DNA from: Ophiothrix spiculata
Taxonomy: Eukaryota; Echinodermata; Ophiuroidea; Amphilepidida; Ophiotrichidae
Length of the DNA stretch: 20,407 nucleotides
Assembly: GCA_000969725.1 (NCBI GenBank)
Contig: JXSR01S003694.1
Strand: one strand, 5' to 3'
In this document: positions 17,048 to 20,407 of the stretch, piece after piece
Numbering within the stretch: the first letter of the stretch is position 1
How the letters are laid out: every line of letters begins with the position of its first letter
Made by a program: the position numbers and the translations under genes
Notes under the pieces: generated by a model
The model's input: the letters and a program-made list of their open reading frames with translations, nothing else
Told to the model about the DNA's origin: nothing
Database searches by the model: none

Positions 17048-17049
17048 TA

Positions 17050-19610
17050 CTTTACTTGTAGAACCTATACTTTTTGTCATAACTTTGTGGGCATAAGGGG
17101 CTAGGGTGTTAATGCTCTTTAACACCCATCCCACTCCACCTCTAGTCATGTGGTTATGCTTCTGATTCTTTCTGAAATTCAAAGACAATCTGTCTTTCAC
17201 TACTAATGAAATGTTTTTAACTGATAGAAACTGTAGTCTTCTTTTATTTTACTCTTCATTTACATGTTTGGGTATTTTGTCTAAAACAGCTCATACATAT
17301 CAACTATATTGTCAATGTTGCTTCTCAACTTTGATCATAACTATATGGGCAGGAATTGTTAGGCTTTTTGCAGCAACCATTTTCATCTACTGACTGTATA
17401 ATTCATTTTGCCACGAAATAAACCATAATTATAATATATTCCAAATTTACGATCATATTTACCATACTTACTATGACTTAAAGTTGATCTTAGTATTATG
17501 AAGATATTTACAAATGCATTTTAATAAAGTCTCATGAAATGAACTTATGATTGTTCAAACTTAAGGAAAGGATTAAGTTCTTATTACGAATGGTTTTGGG
17601 TACTTACGAAAGTCGGTAACTCTTTTTGAAATACACCACTGGTCTTTGAAGATATGTAAAAGTAAAAATGACTAGAAGCCAAGTTTGACATTTGTTTTTG
17701 ATGGATAGTCACAATTAATTTAATCTTGTATGAGCTGCTTAAGTAACAGGTCTTACTTGCTTTTATTGTATGGTAAGCATAATGAATTCTGCGAATGCAA
17801 ATGAATTTTCAGCCCCCTTGTAAATATTACAGTTATACATATTTTAAAGAAATTATATATTTCAAACCACAATCATATATCTGAGGGTTTTCCTTCCTTG
17901 GATATTTACTTTTTTATGCATTGCAATGCAAGTTTGGTAGTAAAAGAGTGTACTATTTTTAAAGAAGTTCTAAGATATATTTAAAACTATTGTAGCTCTG
18001 TATCTCAAATTATAGCTTTACTATTATAGATGAATATATAAATACTGAATAAATATTTGGAATAATGTTTATGTGTGCCTGATGCTGTGTGATTATTTAT
18101 GTAGTTGCCTTCCCAAAAGTAAGGTTTTCAATGTTTTTTTTGTAAATTATTATTACAAGCAGTGACCAGCCTTGCATGTATATCACCTCAAATTCAAGTT
18201 AATTGACATTTTCCTTGCTGAGGATAGTAGGCTGCTTATTAGACCTTATTTTCATCATAATTTAGATCTTTGGACACAATTTTTAAGATAAAACATCATT
18301 TTAGCTTCACAGAAATTTCAGTTTACAAGGCTTTTTTGGCCAAAATGAAATATTGAGGTGCGACCGCATCCCCACCCAAACATATCTAGCTTTGCTGCTA
18401 TATCAGATTTGCACTGTGTTGATTTTTTTAACCATATAATGCATGTGTCGAGACCAGATCTTATATTTTTTGGCACTTGATTACCCGGTCAAAATCACAG
18501 TTATCCCTGGATCGACTACACATCATGTCGCACTGGTATTGTGTCAACTTGACTGATGCAACCCTTTACATCTCCCCAGCTCACATATAAACCAAAACAT
18601 CTGGTTTACATGTAGCACACATATTTAAGTTTTATGCACTTAAAGATGCCCAGTCACCCAGATGCACACCTAAGTGATGTCAGGGCAGTTGGGTGAAATA
18701 CAATATGCTCCATTAAGAGCCATTTGACATCAAAATCAAAATGTAAAGTGCAAGACATCAAGTGTCATACGAAGAGAATATAGGATGGTATCAAATTCCA
18801 TATCTCAATTTGAATGAATCATTAGGAATTGAGATGCGAGTTGAGAAGAATAAAATGCGGTTTATACAAAGTGATTCGTCGTGTACGAACAGGTATTTTG
18901 TTACGAAAAAACACAATTGTATGAAAATAAAGATCCAAATTGCAGTAAATCCATAACATAATTTTTAAAAAAATCATTGAAAACATATTAGATCAAGACA
19001 TCTCAACCGCATTACTTACAGTACTTACTTAAATGAAATACATAATTGCCTCAAGTTAAATATAATGTTAATCAGATAAAAATGAATGATAGTGAGATGT
19101 GATAGTCACTATCAACACAGTGGTTTGAGAGATGAAGATGAAAGAAAATAAGTCTTAACAAAACAAAAAGAAGAACAACAGCAATAGAAGAAGAAGAAAT
19201 GGTTCCATTAAAAGATAAAGAAATCCAAATTGTCCGCAACTCAAGCAACTTCAAAGCAGAATGTTTATGTTGATTCTCATTCCACCCTGCATTGCCCTGC
19301 CCTGCAGAGCATTTTAGCAACCTTAAATTGATCCGCGGCATTCAACGAATTACCATTGTTATGTACCAAATGTTGTCTTAAAAAGTATCACATTGAAAAA
19401 AAAAAAACGTGGAACAAAACAAATCTATATCACTGAATATAGTCTACTCATCTTAAAACTTAACTCTTGATAATGAAATCATAACTATTGCTTCAATTAA
19501 AAGTGAAGGATTTTGAAAGAACAAACATTAAAAAATCAAAAATAAGAAAGAGTACAATGCTTTACATAATTAAACGTAAAAGAAGGAACTTTTTCGTACC
19601 ATTTTGAAGG
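17050..19610. other. AT-rich flank, nothing recognised
   Basis: No exon with plausible splice sites, RNA gene or transposon end was recognised. There is a small hairpin GGTGTTAATG..TTAACACC near 17105-17127 and a purine-rich AGAAGAAGAA stretch near 19170-19200. The short open frames at 18762-18956 and 19072-19341 (minus) look fortuitous. Confidence 0.4.
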
Positions 19611-20100
19611 TCGTCATTTTTAAAAAAATAATTTCACATTGAAGAGAGGAAACTAAATACTTTTACCTCCACTTTACTCTCTTAAATATTGGGTCTTAGT
19701 CAAACGTCAAAAACATCAGGACAGCTAGCTATAGGTTAAGCGAACTTTTGGCTAAGAGTGTTTGTGTTTTAACGATTAGACGCGAAAGCAAAAGCATTTT
19801 GTCATAGCACTGTCAAAGTCGTCATTTTATTTATATTCATCATTGAAAAAGAAGACAATACGTTTTATTTAATTTTTATTTTCTTGAATATCTTGTCTTT
19901 AGATGAAACGTCAAAAACAACAGAACAAGTTATACAGACTTTGGTTAATTCGCCTTGAATCCCAAGTAAATAGCACGTCGCTTTTTCATGTTACAGGTTT
20001 AGACTAAGATTTCACGGCGAGAGCTATAGTGGAATTTTAAACAGAAGGTCAAGTGTTTTGCAGCCACTTTCTCCTTCAGATATATTGGGTTCTAATTGTA
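19611..20100. repeat. Degenerate tandem repeat, unit ~200-210 bp, about 2.5 copies
   Basis: TCGTCATTTT occurs at 19611 and 19819. AAACGTCAAAAACA occurs at 19702 and 19916. CACATTGAAGA matches CATCATTGAAA. CCACTTTACTCTCTTAAATA at 19669 matches CCACTTTCTCCTTCAGATAT at 20064. The order of blocks is conserved, with much divergence and indels. No coding frame spans the units. Confidence 0.5.
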
Positions 20101-20407
20101 GCATCCACAAGTTGATGAATTTTACATGTTTCTATTTCGGGAGCTAGGTACATGTAGGCAATCTGAAGTGTGTCGTTTGTGACCTACATCGTGACCAGTA
20201 AAATAATGTGTTATTCAAAGTATAAAATGAATTGTAAATGTTATTACTTTTTTCCGTTTATTGGTACCTAAATTGCGAATCTCTCTTTTTAAGCGATTCA
20301 TTCTTTAAAACTTGAAACCAATGTTTTTTCTTTATTTATTTATTTCTCTCTTTTTTACATTATAAGCAGGTAAAGAGTTTGCAATTCAATGTCAAAGTGT
20401 ACATCTA
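20101..20407. other. AT-rich end of window, nothing recognised
   Basis: No features seen beyond TTTATTTATTTATTTC-type simple sequence near 20333. Confidence 0.4.

Noticed and set aside
19072-19341. Minus-strand 89-codon open frame with a hydrophobic run
   Set aside because: The hydrophobic run comes from an antisense AGAAGAAGAA-type purine stretch. No start context or homology was recognised.

Overview
The window reads as nuclear DNA of an animal, most likely an invertebrate deuterostome of hemichordate or echinoderm type. It is AT-rich with short exons, GT..AG introns, two tRNA-derived SINE-like elements and several cut-and-paste DNA transposons. Two copies of a TAGGCCTA-type motif (near 6390 and 12213) are, in my experience, common in such genomes; the clade assignment is a guess. 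There are no operons, ribosome binding sites or other prokaryotic features.

There is one recognisable cellular gene, on the + strand: the 3' two thirds of an N-acetylneuraminate lyase (NPL, sialic acid aldolase; DHDPS/NAL family). Seven exons (356-431, 1810-1902, 4552-4703, 5439-5485, 6526-6610, 9832-9871, 11483-11637) join with consistent phases into 215 residues plus a stop codon. The catalytic tyrosine (YYYHNPG), the Schiff-base lysine (GVKF), GSTYNY and GPPRAPL are all visible. The first ~100 residues, including the GTTGE region, lie upstream of the window.

The most unusual structure is just behind the second exon. That exon, which carries the catalytic tyrosine, is repeated in tandem about five times (1810-2560) with short G-rich intronic spacers in alternating long and short lengths, so the array is a higher-order dimer repeat. 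Copies 2 to 4 keep open reading frames close to the real exon. Copy 2 could be spliced in frame, although its acceptor is poor.

The remaining introns hold mobile elements. Intron 432-1809 has a foldback element. Intron 4704-5438 has a CpG-dense patch. Intron 5486-6525 has an Asn-tRNA-like SINE. Intron 6611-9831 has a foldback MITE, then an older inverted-repeat element that was invaded by a mariner-like deletion derivative (7599-8196) and abutted by a hAT-type element (8534-9726). The hAT-type element has a perfect 8-bp target duplication, and its inside is a huge hairpin with arms of ~380 bp.

Downstream of the stop codon (11638-20407) I recognise no further cellular gene. This stretch holds a compact hairpin MITE (12286-12434) and a diverged relative (15311-15484), a second tRNA-like SINE (about 12846-13060), a 44-bp palindrome (13925-13968), a truncated Tc1-like transposon with a 152-codon transposase fragment (16123-17047), and a degenerate ~200-bp tandem repeat (19611 to about 20100). 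The rest is AT-rich sequence in which I see nothing definite.
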